A DNA stretch of 47,893 bases from Anaerolineae bacterium (GTDB lineage Bacteria > Chloroflexota > Anaerolineae > Aggregatilineales > Phototrophicaceae). Shown here in pieces: positions 8,856 through 18,500 of the stretch. A model generated the notes under the pieces. It was not told where the DNA came from. It made no database searches and saw nothing but the letters and a program-made list of their open reading frames with translations. The position numbers and the translations under genes were made by a program. Numbering within the stretch: position 1 is the stretch's first letter; each line of letters starts with the position of its first letter. The DNA lies in contig JALOOI010000004.1 of the NCBI GenBank assembly GCA_025454495.1, positions 1 to 47,893 of the forward strand, given 5' to 3'.

Positions 8856-9665
8856 TCAGCGCTTCAACGTCCAGGCAGGGCTGGCATAGGTTTCCTGGTA
8901 CAGCCGGTCGGCGGTGTGCTGTTCGTCGGCGCTGAGGGTGCCGCATTGCAGCGTCAGGTCAAACGTTTCGGCAAAGCCCTGCACCAGCGCATCAGCGGCG
9001 GTCTGCCAGGTAATTTCGTGGCCGGCGATTGCGCCCAGGGTGGTGGCGCGTTCCCGCACCTGCTGCCTGGCGGCCTCGCGGTCAGCTTCCTCTGCATACA
9101 CCAGCGCATCGCAAATGCGGGCAATATCGCCGCACAGGGGCAGCGTGCCATGCTGCAAAATGCCCTCTTTGCGCCGCACCTGGGCACTGCCGATCAGCTT
9201 TTTGCCGCCGGCGGTAATTTCGTAGTGGGAGGGCACTTCAAAGCACACCGGCCCCACGCTGCGCCCATCTTTCTCCTGCTTTTCCGAGGCGGGCACAAAG
9301 CCCATCGCCTGTAACATGGTCAGCAGCGCCGTGCTGATGCGCCGGTAGCTTTCCACGACATCGCCCTGGGCCAGGTCATGCCCGGCGGGCAGGGCCACGC
9401 TGTAGGTCAGTTCGTCGCCATGCAGGATGGCCCGGCCGCCGGTGGGCCGGCGCACCATGTGCCAGCCCAGGGACTCCATCCGTGCCGCATCCGCTTCGGC
9501 GGCCCGCTGGCCATAGCCCAGGGACAAACACAGCGGCTGCCAGCCATACACGCGCAGCGTGGGCGGCTGCGCCCCGGCCGACACCGCCAGCAAAATCGCT
9601 TCATCCACCGCCATGTTCTGCGCCCCGGTTAATGGTGGATCGTAGAGTAAGCGCCATTGACGCAT
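8856..9665 (-). CDS. lipM: octanoyltransferase LipM (lipoate-protein ligase family)
   Basis: The protein has 269 residues from MRQWRLLYDPP. The biotin/lipoate transferase (BPL/LplA) fold is shown by RRPTGGRAILH (72-82), the ligand-binding loop, and the GKKLIGSAQ stretch with the conserved Lys near 156. A Cys at position 141 within VGPVCFEVPSHYE matches the catalytic Cys region of LipM-type octanoyl-ACP:protein transferases rather than ATP-dependent LplA. It would load octanoyl groups onto GcvH or E2 proteins in the cytoplasm for later sulfur insertion by LipA, which is not in this window. It is the first gene of the minus-strand unit that continues into the recombinase-like gene, rqcH and ppk2. 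Confidence 0.82.
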   Translation of the reverse strand: MRQWRLLYDPPLTGAQNMAVDEAILLAVSAGAQPPTLRVYGWQPLCLSLGYGQRAAEADAARMESLGWHMVRRPTGGRAILHGDELTYSVALPAGHDLAQGDVVESYRRISTALLTMLQAMGFVPASEKQEKDGRSVGPVCFEVPSHYEITAGGKKLIGSAQVRRKEGILQHGTLPLCGDIARICDALVYAEEADREAARQQVRERATTLGAIAGHEITWQTAADALVQGFAETFDLTLQCGTLSADEQHTADRLYQETYASPAWTLKR

Positions 9666-9702
9666 ATTTCTGCCCCGCATATACTCAAAAGATAACGTCA
9701 CC

Positions 9703-9730
9703 ATTGTAGACCATTTCATGACGGGAACAA
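9703..9730 (-). promoter_or_regulatory. candidate promoter for lipM operon
   Basis: On the minus strand TTGTTC and TACAAT are 16 bases apart. The -10 matches 5 of 6 consensus positions; the -35 is weak. It lies 38 bases upstream of the chosen lipM start, in the gap shared with the divergent LytR-CpsA-Psr gene. Confidence 0.35.
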
Positions 9731-9736
9731 AACCCG

Positions 9737-10987
9737 ATGTCCGATCTGTTCACTGACCAGAACGCGGCCACGCCGGAGCCAAAGGCCGGTACGCCGGCCG
9801 TGCCGCAGGCATACAGCACCAGCTACTATTCCCGCCAGCAGTCGGCCCCGCCGCCCCCGCCCCCCCTGCGCGAATCCGCCGCGCGGGAACGGGTGAAGCG
9901 CCGCCGCACGGGGGGCACGCCCTCCGGCAGTGAGTGGGCCTGGGTCATCATCGCGGGGACGCTGTTCGCGGTGGTGCTGGTGGTCAGCGTCAGCGCTCTG
10001 GTGTTCATCCGCGCGGCGCAAAATAATGTGGAAGTGCTGCCCACCGCCGATTATCTGGCCGACCTGCCCACGCCCTTTGTGGCCCATACCAGCTTTGGCG
10101 ACAACATCGAACCCGGTGATGCTCTGGTGCTGCCGGATGGCAGCAGCATCGCCCTGGTGCCGTGGGATGGCCAGTCGCGCTTTACCATGATTCTGGCCGG
10201 GCTGGATCGCCGTCCGGGCGATACCGGCCTCAATTACCGCACCGACTCCATGATGCTCATCAGCCTGGACCCGGCAGCCAACTCACTGGGCATCCTGAGC
10301 ATCCCGCGTGACCTGTACGTGCAGATCCCCGGCGCGGGCGATCTTCAGCGCGTCAATACGCCCATGGTCTTCGGCGAATCGCGCTGCCCCGGCTGCGGGC
10401 CGCGCCTGCTGATGCAAACCGTGCAGCTTAACCTGGGCATTCGCGTTAACGATTATATGCTGGTGGATTTTGACGCGGTGATTACCCTGGTGGACATCCT
10501 GGGCGGGGTGGAAGTTGAACTGGATTACACCATCAACGATCCGCAGTACCCCAACATGTACTACGGCTACGATCCGTTTTACCTGCCGGCCGGCACCCAC
10601 CTGCTGAACGGCTACAACGCGCTGCGCTTCGCCCGCACCCGCCACGGCAGCAGCGATATTCAGCGGGCCGAACGCCAGCAGCAGGTGATTACCTCCATCC
10701 GCCAGAAAGTGCTGGATGGCAACATGATCCCCACGCTCGTCCTGCGCTCGCCAGAAATCTGGGCGAACCTGGCGGACAATATGTATACCGGGCTGTCGCT
10801 GGAACAGATCATTCAGCTTGGGCTGTACGTGAAAGATGTGCCGCTGGAGAACATCAAACGCGGGGTGATCGACTATAAATACCTGCGTTCCTACGAAACG
10901 AATGAAGGCGCTCAGGTGCTCATCCCCAACCGGGCTTCCCTGGGTACGCTGATGACAGAAGTCTTCGGCGCGAATTATTCGCAGTAG
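9737..10987 (+). CDS. LytR-CpsA-Psr (LCP) family cell-wall glycopolymer transferase
   Basis: The protein has 416 residues. A Pro-rich basic cytoplasmic N-terminus (1-65) is followed by one membrane segment (about 67-92) and an extracytoplasmic LCP domain. Family landmarks are YRTDSMMLISLD, the LSIPRDLYV segment with the Arg/Asp pair that binds polyprenyl pyrophosphate and metal, and RFARTRHGSSDIQRAERQQQV. LCP enzymes move glycopolymers from a lipid carrier to peptidoglycan or, in some lineages, to protein. The domain has a short internal Cys pair (CPGC). It is divergent from lipM and followed by a hairpin whose T-run faces the other strand. Confidence 0.9.
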   Translation: MSDLFTDQNAATPEPKAGTPAVPQAYSTSYYSRQQSAPPPPPPLRESAARERVKRRRTGGTPSGSEWAWVIIAGTLFAVVLVVSVSALVFIRAAQNNVEVLPTADYLADLPTPFVAHTSFGDNIEPGDALVLPDGSSIALVPWDGQSRFTMILAGLDRRPGDTGLNYRTDSMMLISLDPAANSLGILSIPRDLYVQIPGAGDLQRVNTPMVFGESRCPGCGPRLLMQTVQLNLGIRVNDYMLVDFDAVITLVDILGGVEVELDYTINDPQYPNMYYGYDPFYLPAGTHLLNGYNALRFARTRHGSSDIQRAERQQQVITSIRQKVLDGNMIPTLVLRSPEIWANLADNMYTGLSLEQIIQLGLYVKDVPLENIKRGVIDYKYLRSYETNEGAQVLIPNRASLGTLMTEVFGANYSQ

Positions 10988-11380
10988 CGGCCGGCAAAGC
11001 AAAAAGCGCATCCAGAATGAGGGATGCGCCAATAAGGCCGACCTGCCAATGCCGTGTGACGGTGTATTTTAGGTCCTGCGGTGCAGGTGGGAACACGTGC
11101 GATGGTTCGGCATACACCTCAGCATCGTCATTGCATTCCCCAATTGAGTGAGTGTTGGCCCAAAATGATTGTCACATCATCACGCACATTGCAGGCTGCC
11201 ATCACTTTAGCAGAGCGCCCCGGTGGTGTAAAGCCTTAATCAAATTCAGCCATAACAATCTCCTAACGCTGAGCTTATCTTTGTGACAGCCACATTAAAG
11301 TTTGTGGGCGGCGGTGGTGGCGGCCCGGCCGGGGCCGTTATAATGCCCCGCAGGATTAACCTTACGGAAGGAATGACAGA
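10988..11380. other. 393-base intergenic region with RNA-like secondary structure
   Basis: No convincing gene lies here. Several inverted repeats are visible: GGTGTAT (11061-11067) with ATACACC (11112-11118); CCTGC/GCAGG (11075-11087) inside it; and ATGCCG (11049-11054) with CGGCAT (11108-11113), which cannot form together with the first pair. A T-run terminator at 11001-11029 faces the minus strand. On that strand a GGAG-preceded ATG at 11253 opens only five codons before TAA, then about 35 sense codons follow. A minus-strand small RNA or a decayed gene would both fit. Confidence 0.4.
11001..11029 (-). terminator. intrinsic terminator facing the minus strand
   Basis: GCGCATCC (11006-11013) pairs with GGATGCGC (11022-11029). 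On the minus strand the stem is followed immediately by TTTTT (11001-11005), the classical order. On the plus strand, where the LCP gene ends at 10987, the hairpin is preceded by AAAAA and has no T-run, so it is better placed for a transcript coming from the intergenic region on the minus strand. Confidence 0.65.
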
Positions 11381-12022
11381 ATGCGGGCCCTGCTGGCAGA
11401 ATTCTTCGGGACATTTACGCTGGTGTTCATTGGCACCTTCGCCGTGACGATTGCGCCACAGTTCGGCGTGGTGGTGCCGGCGCTGGCACACGGGTTGATT
11501 ATCGTGGGGCTGGCGGCGGCCTATGGGGCCGTCTCCGGCGGGCATTTTAACCCGGCCGTCACCCTGGCGATGATCGTGGGGGGCAAAATTAACCTGGTGA
11601 AAGCGGCGCTGTATATGGCGGTGCAGTTCGGCGGCGGCATCGTGGCGGCCTTCCTGCTGGTGGCGCTGCTGCCGGACGCGGGCAATTTTGGGCAAACGAC
11701 CGGCAGCCTGACGGCCGGCAGCGTGTGGCAGGCGGCGGTCATCGAAGCCGTGCTGACGTTCTTCCTGGTGAGCACCATTTTTCAGGCGGCGGTGTACGGG
11801 CATGGCGGGCCGGTGGCCCCGCTGGCCATCGGGCTAACGCTGACGGCCTGCATCCTGGCGGGCGGGGTGTACACCGGCGCATCGCTGAACCCGGCGCGGA
11901 CGCTGGGGCCGGCGCTGGCCGCCGGCGACCTGAGCTACCTGCTGCCCTACCTGGTGGGCACATTCGGCGGCGGGGCGGTGGGCGGCGCGGTGCACACCTT
12001 CCTGATGAAGCCAGGGAAATAA
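11381..12022 (+). CDS. aquaporin / MIP family channel
   Basis: The protein has 213 residues with six predicted membrane helices in two homologous halves. Both pore loops are present: GGHFNPAVT (Asn57-Pro-Ala) and GASLNPARTLGPAL (Asn170-Pro-Ala, with the selectivity-filter Arg173). The length fits compact bacterial aquaporins. The helix-5 position that holds His in water-selective AqpZ appears hydrophobic here (LTLTACILAG), so the solute is uncertain and small neutral molecules are possible. GGAAGGA lies seven bases before the ATG. A TATAAT at 11339-11344 is a possible -10 without a good -35. The gene converges with aspS. Confidence 0.88.
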   Translation: MRALLAEFFGTFTLVFIGTFAVTIAPQFGVVVPALAHGLIIVGLAAAYGAVSGGHFNPAVTLAMIVGGKINLVKAALYMAVQFGGGIVAAFLLVALLPDAGNFGQTTGSLTAGSVWQAAVIEAVLTFFLVSTIFQAAVYGHGGPVAPLAIGLTLTACILAGGVYTGASLNPARTLGPALAAGDLSYLLPYLVGTFGGGAVGGAVHTFLMKPGK

Positions 12023-12026
12023 CCGG

Positions 12027-12048
12027 CGGCCGGGTGCGGCCCCGGCCG
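12027..12048. terminator. GC-rich hairpin between aquaporin gene and aspS
   Basis: CGGCCGGG and CCCGGCCG form a perfect 8-bp stem with a 6-base loop four bases past the aquaporin stop, in the gap between convergent genes. No T-run on either side. It could end both transcripts by a factor-assisted route; this is inference from position. Confidence 0.4.
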
Positions 12049-12069
12049 TACCCGGCACCCCCGGCGGGC

Positions 12070-13890
<1,821 letters not shown>

Positions 13891-13941
13891 GGTGCATTTG
13901 TCTCCTCGGTCACGAATAAGGTGCTTAAGGGTTCACAAAAG

Positions 13942-13970
13942 ATCATAACAGGGTTTCGCCGCCCTGTCAA
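13942..13970 (-). promoter_or_regulatory. sigma70-type promoter of aspS
   Basis: On the minus strand a perfect TTGACA (complement of 13965-13970) and TATGAT (complement of 13942-13947) are separated by 17 bases. This is near consensus and lies 52 bases before the aspS start. The same hexamers and spacing occur upstream of the tRNA pair at 27100-27128. Confidence 0.85.
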
Positions 13971-14082
13971 AATGATCCAGGCTGGCGGCCGGCGGGGGAT
14001 GCCTGCCGCAACAAAACGCAGGGATCATAACACGCCGGCCGCCAGGGTACCAGACGGCATTCCGGGGCGCGGCTTTTTGCTA

Positions 14083-14112
14083 TTGCAGGCCCTGCCGGGG
14101 CCTGTTTATACT
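14083..14112 (+). promoter_or_regulatory. candidate promoter of the GT-C glycosyltransferase gene
   Basis: TTGCAG and TATACT lie 18 bases apart, 32 bases before the ATG at 14144. The -10 fits 5 of 6 consensus bases; the -35 is weak. Confidence 0.35.
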
Positions 14113-14143
14113 GCCCGCCGCTGTTATACACGCCGGGAGGCCC

Positions 14144-16018
14144 ATGAACACGCCGTCTATTCATTTGCGCCACTGGCTGAGCCGGCATTTCACCGTCAGC
14201 CGCCGTGTATTCGGGGCGGCGCTGCTGCTGGCCGGCGGTGGGGCCGGCGCGGCCATCCTGGCCATTGATGTGCTGAATGTGGGGCGCGAGGGGGGCATTG
14301 GCCCGGCCCAGGGCGCGGCGCTGGCCCTCATGCTGACGCTGGCCCTCATCGGCGCGACGCTGCTGCCGCGGCCGGATGCGCCGCTGGCCGGCATCCCCGC
14401 CGACGCAGGCGGGCCCGCCGCCGCGGAACCGCCGCCGGCCGGGATCGTGCGGCTGCATCGCGCGGGACTGCTGGCCGCCGGGGCGGTGCTGCTGTTTGCG
14501 CTGGTGGTGTACACCGTGTACGCCGTCAACTTAATGCAGTTCCCCTTTGATTATGACCAGGGAGAAGGGTTTGAACTGTTCGATACCATCCTGCACAGCC
14601 GGGGCGAACTGCCCTACCGCGATACGGAAGTGTTCCCGTTTTACGCCAGCAATTATTCACCGCTGTACCACATCATCGCCGCGCCGTTTGTGTGGTTCTT
14701 CGGCCCGGCCTACTGGTACGGCCGCCTGCTCAGCTTCCTCAGTACGCTGGTGACGGCCGGGCTGATTGCGTATGCCATCCACCGCGAAGAAAAACACCGC
14801 CCGGTGGCGCTGCTGGCCGGGCTGGCCTTCCTGGCTTCCAATACGGTGTATCACATCGGGCCCCTGTTTCGCCAGCACATCAGCATGGTGATGTTCGAGA
14901 CGCTGGCGGTGGTGCTGCTGGCGCGGGCCTTCCCCCGGCAGCAGCCCTGGCTCATCGCGGCCGGGTTTGCCGCGCTCATCGCCGCCGGCTACACCAAGCA
15001 ACTGGCGGCCATCAGCGCCATCGCGGTGCTGGCCTGGGCCCTGCTGGTGAACCCGCGGCGGGCGCTGCTGTGGGGGACGGGCTTCGCCCTCTGCGGCGGG
15101 GCCATTTTTGGGGCGCTGAACGTGGCCAGCGGCGGCGAATGGTGGCGGCAGGCCATCGCGGCCAATGTGGGCGGCATCAATCCGTTGCAGGTGTTCGGCC
15201 TGTTCGACCTGTGGTTTAAGCTGCACGGCTTTTTGCTGGTGCCGGCCGGGCTGCTGGTGGCCTATGAGCTGTACCTGGGGCGTTTATCGCTGTACAGCGT
15301 GTGGCTGGTGGGCGCGGCGCTGCTGGGCGGCACGGCATCCGGCACCTGGGGCGGCGGCGATAGCTATTTTGCCACCTCCATCGCGGCGCTGTGCCTGGCC
15401 GGGGGCATCTTCGCCGCACGGACGCTGCGCGGCACCTGGGCCCTGCCGCCGGCGCTGACGGCCCGCTTCAGCACGACAGTACGCCGGCCGGCCACGGCCG
15501 CGGCCTGGCTCATCGTCCCGCTGCTGTTCCTGGGCTATGGCCTCGCCACCTTCAAAATGCCCACCCACGGCCCGGTTTTCGAGACGCTGGCGCAGCTTTT
15601 CAACATCCAGCCCAATATTCACGGGCGCTTTTACGATTCCGCCAGCTTCAACGTGGGCGGCTATGCCCGCATCGGCTACCTGACCACCCCGGCCGACACC
15701 GCCGCCGGCTACCAGATCGTTGATCTTATCCGCGGGACGGATGGGCCGGTGATGAGCGAGGATGCCGGCTTTAGCCTGGTGGCCGGGCGCGAGGTCATCA
15801 CCAATCCCACGCAGTTATTAAACCTGTGGCGGGCCGGGCTGTTCCAGGGCGACGCGCTGCTGGCCATGCTGGAAGCGCGCGAATTCGGGCTGATTATCCT
15901 GCGGGCGCAGTTTTACCCGGTGCCGGTGTTGCAGGCCATTGACCGCCATTATGAGGTGTATACGGTCATCCGTATGAACGAATTTGATTATCGCCTGCTG
16001 AAGCCCCGGCAGGATTAA
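14144..16018 (+). CDS. GT-C fold membrane glycosyltransferase (GT39/ArnT-like)
   Basis: The protein has 624 residues with about ten or more hydrophobic helices. After two N-terminal helices, a periplasmic-type loop reads FDYDQGEGFELFDTI, the acidic first loop expected of polyprenyl-phosphate-sugar dependent GT-C enzymes. This is followed by NYSPLYHIIAAPFVWFFGPAYWYGR, matching ArnT/PMT-like proteins. A soluble region occupies the C-terminus (about 470-624). It would transfer sugars on the outer face of the membrane; acceptor unknown. The RBS GGGAGG lies just before the ATG. It converges with the AAA+ ATPase gene, and both stop codons sit within one palindrome (16015-16031). Confidence 0.72.
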   Translation: MNTPSIHLRHWLSRHFTVSRRVFGAALLLAGGGAGAAILAIDVLNVGREGGIGPAQGAALALMLTLALIGATLLPRPDAPLAGIPADAGGPAAAEPPPAGIVRLHRAGLLAAGAVLLFALVVYTVYAVNLMQFPFDYDQGEGFELFDTILHSRGELPYRDTEVFPFYASNYSPLYHIIAAPFVWFFGPAYWYGRLLSFLSTLVTAGLIAYAIHREEKHRPVALLAGLAFLASNTVYHIGPLFRQHISMVMFETLAVVLLARAFPRQQPWLIAAGFAALIAAGYTKQLAAISAIAVLAWALLVNPRRALLWGTGFALCGGAIFGALNVASGGEWWRQAIAANVGGINPLQVFGLFDLWFKLHGFLLVPAGLLVAYELYLGRLSLYSVWLVGAALLGGTASGTWGGGDSYFATSIAALCLAGGIFAARTLRGTWALPPALTARFSTTVRRPATAAAWLIVPLLFLGYGLATFKMPTHGPVFETLAQLFNIQPNIHGRFYDSASFNVGGYARIGYLTTPADTAAGYQIVDLIRGTDGPVMSEDAGFSLVAGREVITNPTQLLNLWRAGLFQGDALLAMLEAREFGLIILRAQFYPVPVLQAIDRHYEVYTVIRMNEFDYRLLKPRQD

Positions 16019-16031
16019 GCGCCACGCTTAA
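16015..16031. terminator. palindrome holding both stop codons of convergent genes
   Basis: TTAAGCG-CCA-CGCTTAA is a perfect 7-bp inverted repeat. The TAA of the plus-strand glycosyltransferase (16016-16018) and the TAA of the minus-strand AAA+ gene (complement of 16028-16030) are both inside the stem. The loop of three bases is short. A run AAAAA follows on the plus strand. It may act as a small bidirectional transcript end. Confidence 0.4.
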
Positions 16032-17323
16032 AAATCGGTGGGGCTGCGCCGCCGGCCGCCATTGGGCGAGGGCGTTTCCAGCCCCAGGGGGCGGCGCTGC
16101 GCCAGAAAATCGCCCTCCAGCCGCATTTGCTTCAGCAGGCTGTTGACCGAATCTTGCAGCATGGTCGCGGTGACTTCCAGCTTACGCTCATGCGCGGCCA
16201 GCATCCGGGCATGGACGGCCACTTCGCGCACGAAGGCCCCCGGCTGGCCCAGCAGTTTGGGGACGACCACGGCATGGTCAGCGTGCCACTGTTCGGCCAT
16301 GTAGTGCCGCAGCATCTGCTCCGCCAGGGTGGCATCCTCAATCGGCGGGATGACGAAAATACGATCCAGCCGCCCGGGCCGCTTAAACACCCGGTCATCA
16401 ATGGCATCGGGATAATTGGTGGTGGCCAGCAGCAGCGTGCCGCCGCTGTTATTGGGCGATTCTACGCCGTCCAGCACATTCAGGATGCGGGCCTTGTCTT
16501 CGCCGCGCAGGTAGGCATCAATCTCCTCCACGATCAGCAGCGTGGGATACCGGGCCGAGGCCACCGCCTGAAAAGCCCGCTGAATCTTCTCAAACGTGGC
16601 CCCATCCCGGTCCGACCCGCTGACGTAGACGACGATGCGCCGGCGGGAGAGCGCGTGCTTCGCCAGGGCCGCGCACAGCATGGTTTTGCCCGTGCCGGGC
16701 ACGCCGGCCATCAGCAGTTTGCGAAAAGGTGTCAGCTTAAGCTGGCGGTAAATGCCCACCCCTTCGCCGAAGAAGGCTTCAATATCTTCAAAAATATCGC
16801 GCTTCAGGCTGTCTTCCAGGATCACATCCGGCCAGTCCACCGTGGGGTCGAAGAAGGCATCGGTACCCCCGATGATGTACACATCGCGGCGGCGGCGAAT
16901 GCGCGGCCGCACCGCCCGCGAACACACCACCTCGAAGGCGGCCCACGTCTCCAGGCGGGACTGCGGCACCAGCGCGATGGCGGTTAAATCCTGCACATCG
17001 TCATCAAAATAGGAACTGGCGTAGATCACCTCAAAGGGGGTGCCATCGTCCGCGGTGAAGCGGAAGATGAACGCGCCGGCGGTGGCGGTGAGCACCATGC
17101 GCCGGCCGCGTGCGCCATAATCGCTGATGGGCACAATCACCGGCGAGGATAATTCGGCATAGCCATCGTAGCGGGCCTGCTTCAGTTTGCGCCCGGCCCG
17201 CACCTGCTGAAGCGCGATGCGGTTGCTGCATTCTGAGGAAGCCCACAGGGTGGTAAAAGGTTGTGCCGGGTAGCGTTCCTGCCACAGGGCGGCCGCCCAT
17301 TGAACGAGCCGTTCATACTGCAT
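16028..17323 (-). CDS. AAA+ ATPase with an uncharacterised N-terminal domain
   Basis: The protein has 431 residues from MQYERLVQW. Residues 1-170 match nothing I recognise. The AAA+ core follows: Walker A GVPGTGKT (206-213), Walker B LLIVEEID (261-268) with Glu where Asp is usual, sensor-1 region LLLATTN (297-302), and the second region of homology DDRVFKRPGRLDR (308-320) with two Arg finger candidates, as in BCS1/FtsH-like AAA proteins. No protease domain or membrane segment is present, so it is probably a soluble remodelling ATPase of unknown substrate. The start at 17323 has AGGATGAG upstream. It is divergent from the deacetylase gene. Confidence 0.82.
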   Translation of the reverse strand: MQYERLVQWAAALWQERYPAQPFTTLWASSECSNRIALQQVRAGRKLKQARYDGYAELSSPVIVPISDYGARGRRMVLTATAGAFIFRFTADDGTPFEVIYASSYFDDDVQDLTAIALVPQSRLETWAAFEVVCSRAVRPRIRRRRDVYIIGGTDAFFDPTVDWPDVILEDSLKRDIFEDIEAFFGEGVGIYRQLKLTPFRKLLMAGVPGTGKTMLCAALAKHALSRRRIVVYVSGSDRDGATFEKIQRAFQAVASARYPTLLIVEEIDAYLRGEDKARILNVLDGVESPNNSGGTLLLATTNYPDAIDDRVFKRPGRLDRIFVIPPIEDATLAEQMLRHYMAEQWHADHAVVVPKLLGQPGAFVREVAVHARMLAAHERKLEVTATMLQDSVNSLLKQMRLEGDFLAQRRPLGLETPSPNGGRRRSPTDF

Positions 17324-17367
17324 GGTCTCATCCTGTATCACTCGCACTTCATTATAGCACAGCAGGC

Positions 17368-17395
17368 TTGCCTCATCGGGTAATCACGGTACGAT
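17368..17395 (+). promoter_or_regulatory. candidate promoter of the deacetylase gene
   Basis: TTGCCT and TACGAT are 16 bases apart, 35 bases before the ATG at 17431. Both hexamers fit the consensus moderately. Confidence 0.3.
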
Positions 17396-17430
17396 AGTGC
17401 CAGAGCGATTCTGTGCGAAAGCGACCCTGC

Positions 17431-18471
17431 ATGACCATCTTTTACGCCACCCACCCCCGCTGTACCGCGCACCGGCTGCCGGGGGAATATCACCCGGAAC
17501 GCCCGGAGCGCCTGGAAGCCGTGTGGGCGCTGCTGCAAGAAACGGGACTCCATGCCCGCCTGAACGCGATTAACCCGCTGCCGGCCACGCGGGCCCAGAT
17601 GGAAGCCGTCCACAGCGAAGACCACCTGAACACCCTGGCCTGGATCGCCGGGCAGGAACGCCCGGTAAAAATCGGCTATGACAGCTATGCCGTGCCGGAA
17701 TCGTATGACATTGCCCGGCTGGCGGCCGGGGCGGTGGCGCAAACGGTAGCCGCCGTGCTGACCACGCCGGGCAGCCGCGGGCTGGCCGCCGTGCGCCCGC
17801 CGGGGCACCATGCCACGCCGGATACCCCCATGGGCTTTTGCCTGCTGAACAATATCGCCCTTGGCGCGGCCCACGCCCGCCAGCAGCACGGGTTACAGCG
17901 CGTGCTGATCGTGGATTATGATGTGCATCATGGCAATGGCACGCAGGATATTTTTTACGAGGAAGCCGGCGTGTTGTTCATCTCCGTCCACCAGCACGGG
18001 CGCATGTTTTACCCCGGCACCGGCAGCCTGAACGAAACCGGGCGCGGCGCAGGGCGCGGGTACACGCTGAATATTCCCCTGCCCGCCAGCGTGGGCGATG
18101 CCGGTTATGCGGCCGTGTTTGACCGCATCATCGCGCCGGCGGCCCGCCGCTACGCGCCCGAACTGATCCTGGTGTCGGCCGGGTTCGATGGCCACTTTGT
18201 CGATCCGCTGGCTTCCATGCGCCTGTCGCTGGCCGGCTATGACCGCCTGGCGCGGCAGCTCATCCGGCTGGCCGAGGAATTATGCGGCGGGCGCATCGTC
18301 TTCGTCATGGAAGGCGGCTATGACCTGACCGCGCTGAGCCATGGCATGGCCAATATCGCCCGCGCCCTGCTGGGCGAGGCCGATTACAGCGATCCCCTGG
18401 GGATGCCCGGCGGCACCGAACCGGACATCAGCCCGGTGCTGGCCCAGGTGCAGCAGCAGCACGGGTTGTGA
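17431..18471 (+). CDS. histone deacetylase / acetoin utilisation family amidohydrolase
   Basis: The protein has 346 residues from MTIFYATHPRC. It shows the arginase-deacetylase fold signatures in order: RPPGHHATPD with the catalytic His pair, VDYDVHHGNGTQ with zinc ligands Asp164 and His166, and SAGFDGH with the third zinc ligand Asp253. Relatives remove acetyl groups from lysine, from polyamines or from small amides; the substrate here is not determined. It is probably cytoplasmic. The upstream in-frame extension to 17413 lacks a better start. It is divergent from the AAA+ gene and convergent with the MgtC gene. Confidence 0.88.
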   Translation: MTIFYATHPRCTAHRLPGEYHPERPERLEAVWALLQETGLHARLNAINPLPATRAQMEAVHSEDHLNTLAWIAGQERPVKIGYDSYAVPESYDIARLAAGAVAQTVAAVLTTPGSRGLAAVRPPGHHATPDTPMGFCLLNNIALGAAHARQQHGLQRVLIVDYDVHHGNGTQDIFYEEAGVLFISVHQHGRMFYPGTGSLNETGRGAGRGYTLNIPLPASVGDAGYAAVFDRIIAPAARRYAPELILVSAGFDGHFVDPLASMRLSLAGYDRLARQLIRLAEELCGGRIVFVMEGGYDLTALSHGMANIARALLGEADYSDPLGMPGGTEPDISPVLAQVQQQHGL

Positions 18472-18475
18472 CGCG

Positions 18476-18500
18476 CCCCGGCTGAGTTTACGCGCCGGGG
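18476..18500. terminator. GC-rich hairpin between deacetylase and mgtC genes
   Basis: CCCCGGC and GCCGGGG form a perfect 7-bp stem with an 11-base loop that contains the mgtC stop codon. It lies five bases after the deacetylase stop. No T-run is present. Same class as the hairpins at 174-199, 12027-12048 and 30310-30338. Confidence 0.35.

Noticed and set aside
11031-11120. Possible signal recognition particle RNA, 6S RNA, RNase P RNA or 5S rRNA
   Set aside because: Short matches such as GGTCCTGCGG recall SRP RNA, but the conserved core (GGAAG-GAAGCAGC type) is missing, the 5S order of motifs is not met, and no RNase P signatures are present.
11238-11253. A five-codon ORF (MAEFD) with a GGAG on the minus strand, possibly with read-through or frameshift
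   Set aside because: No slippery sequence or known family match; the following 35 codons end in TGA and the later frame overlaps the LCP gene. Kept only as part of the structured-region finding.
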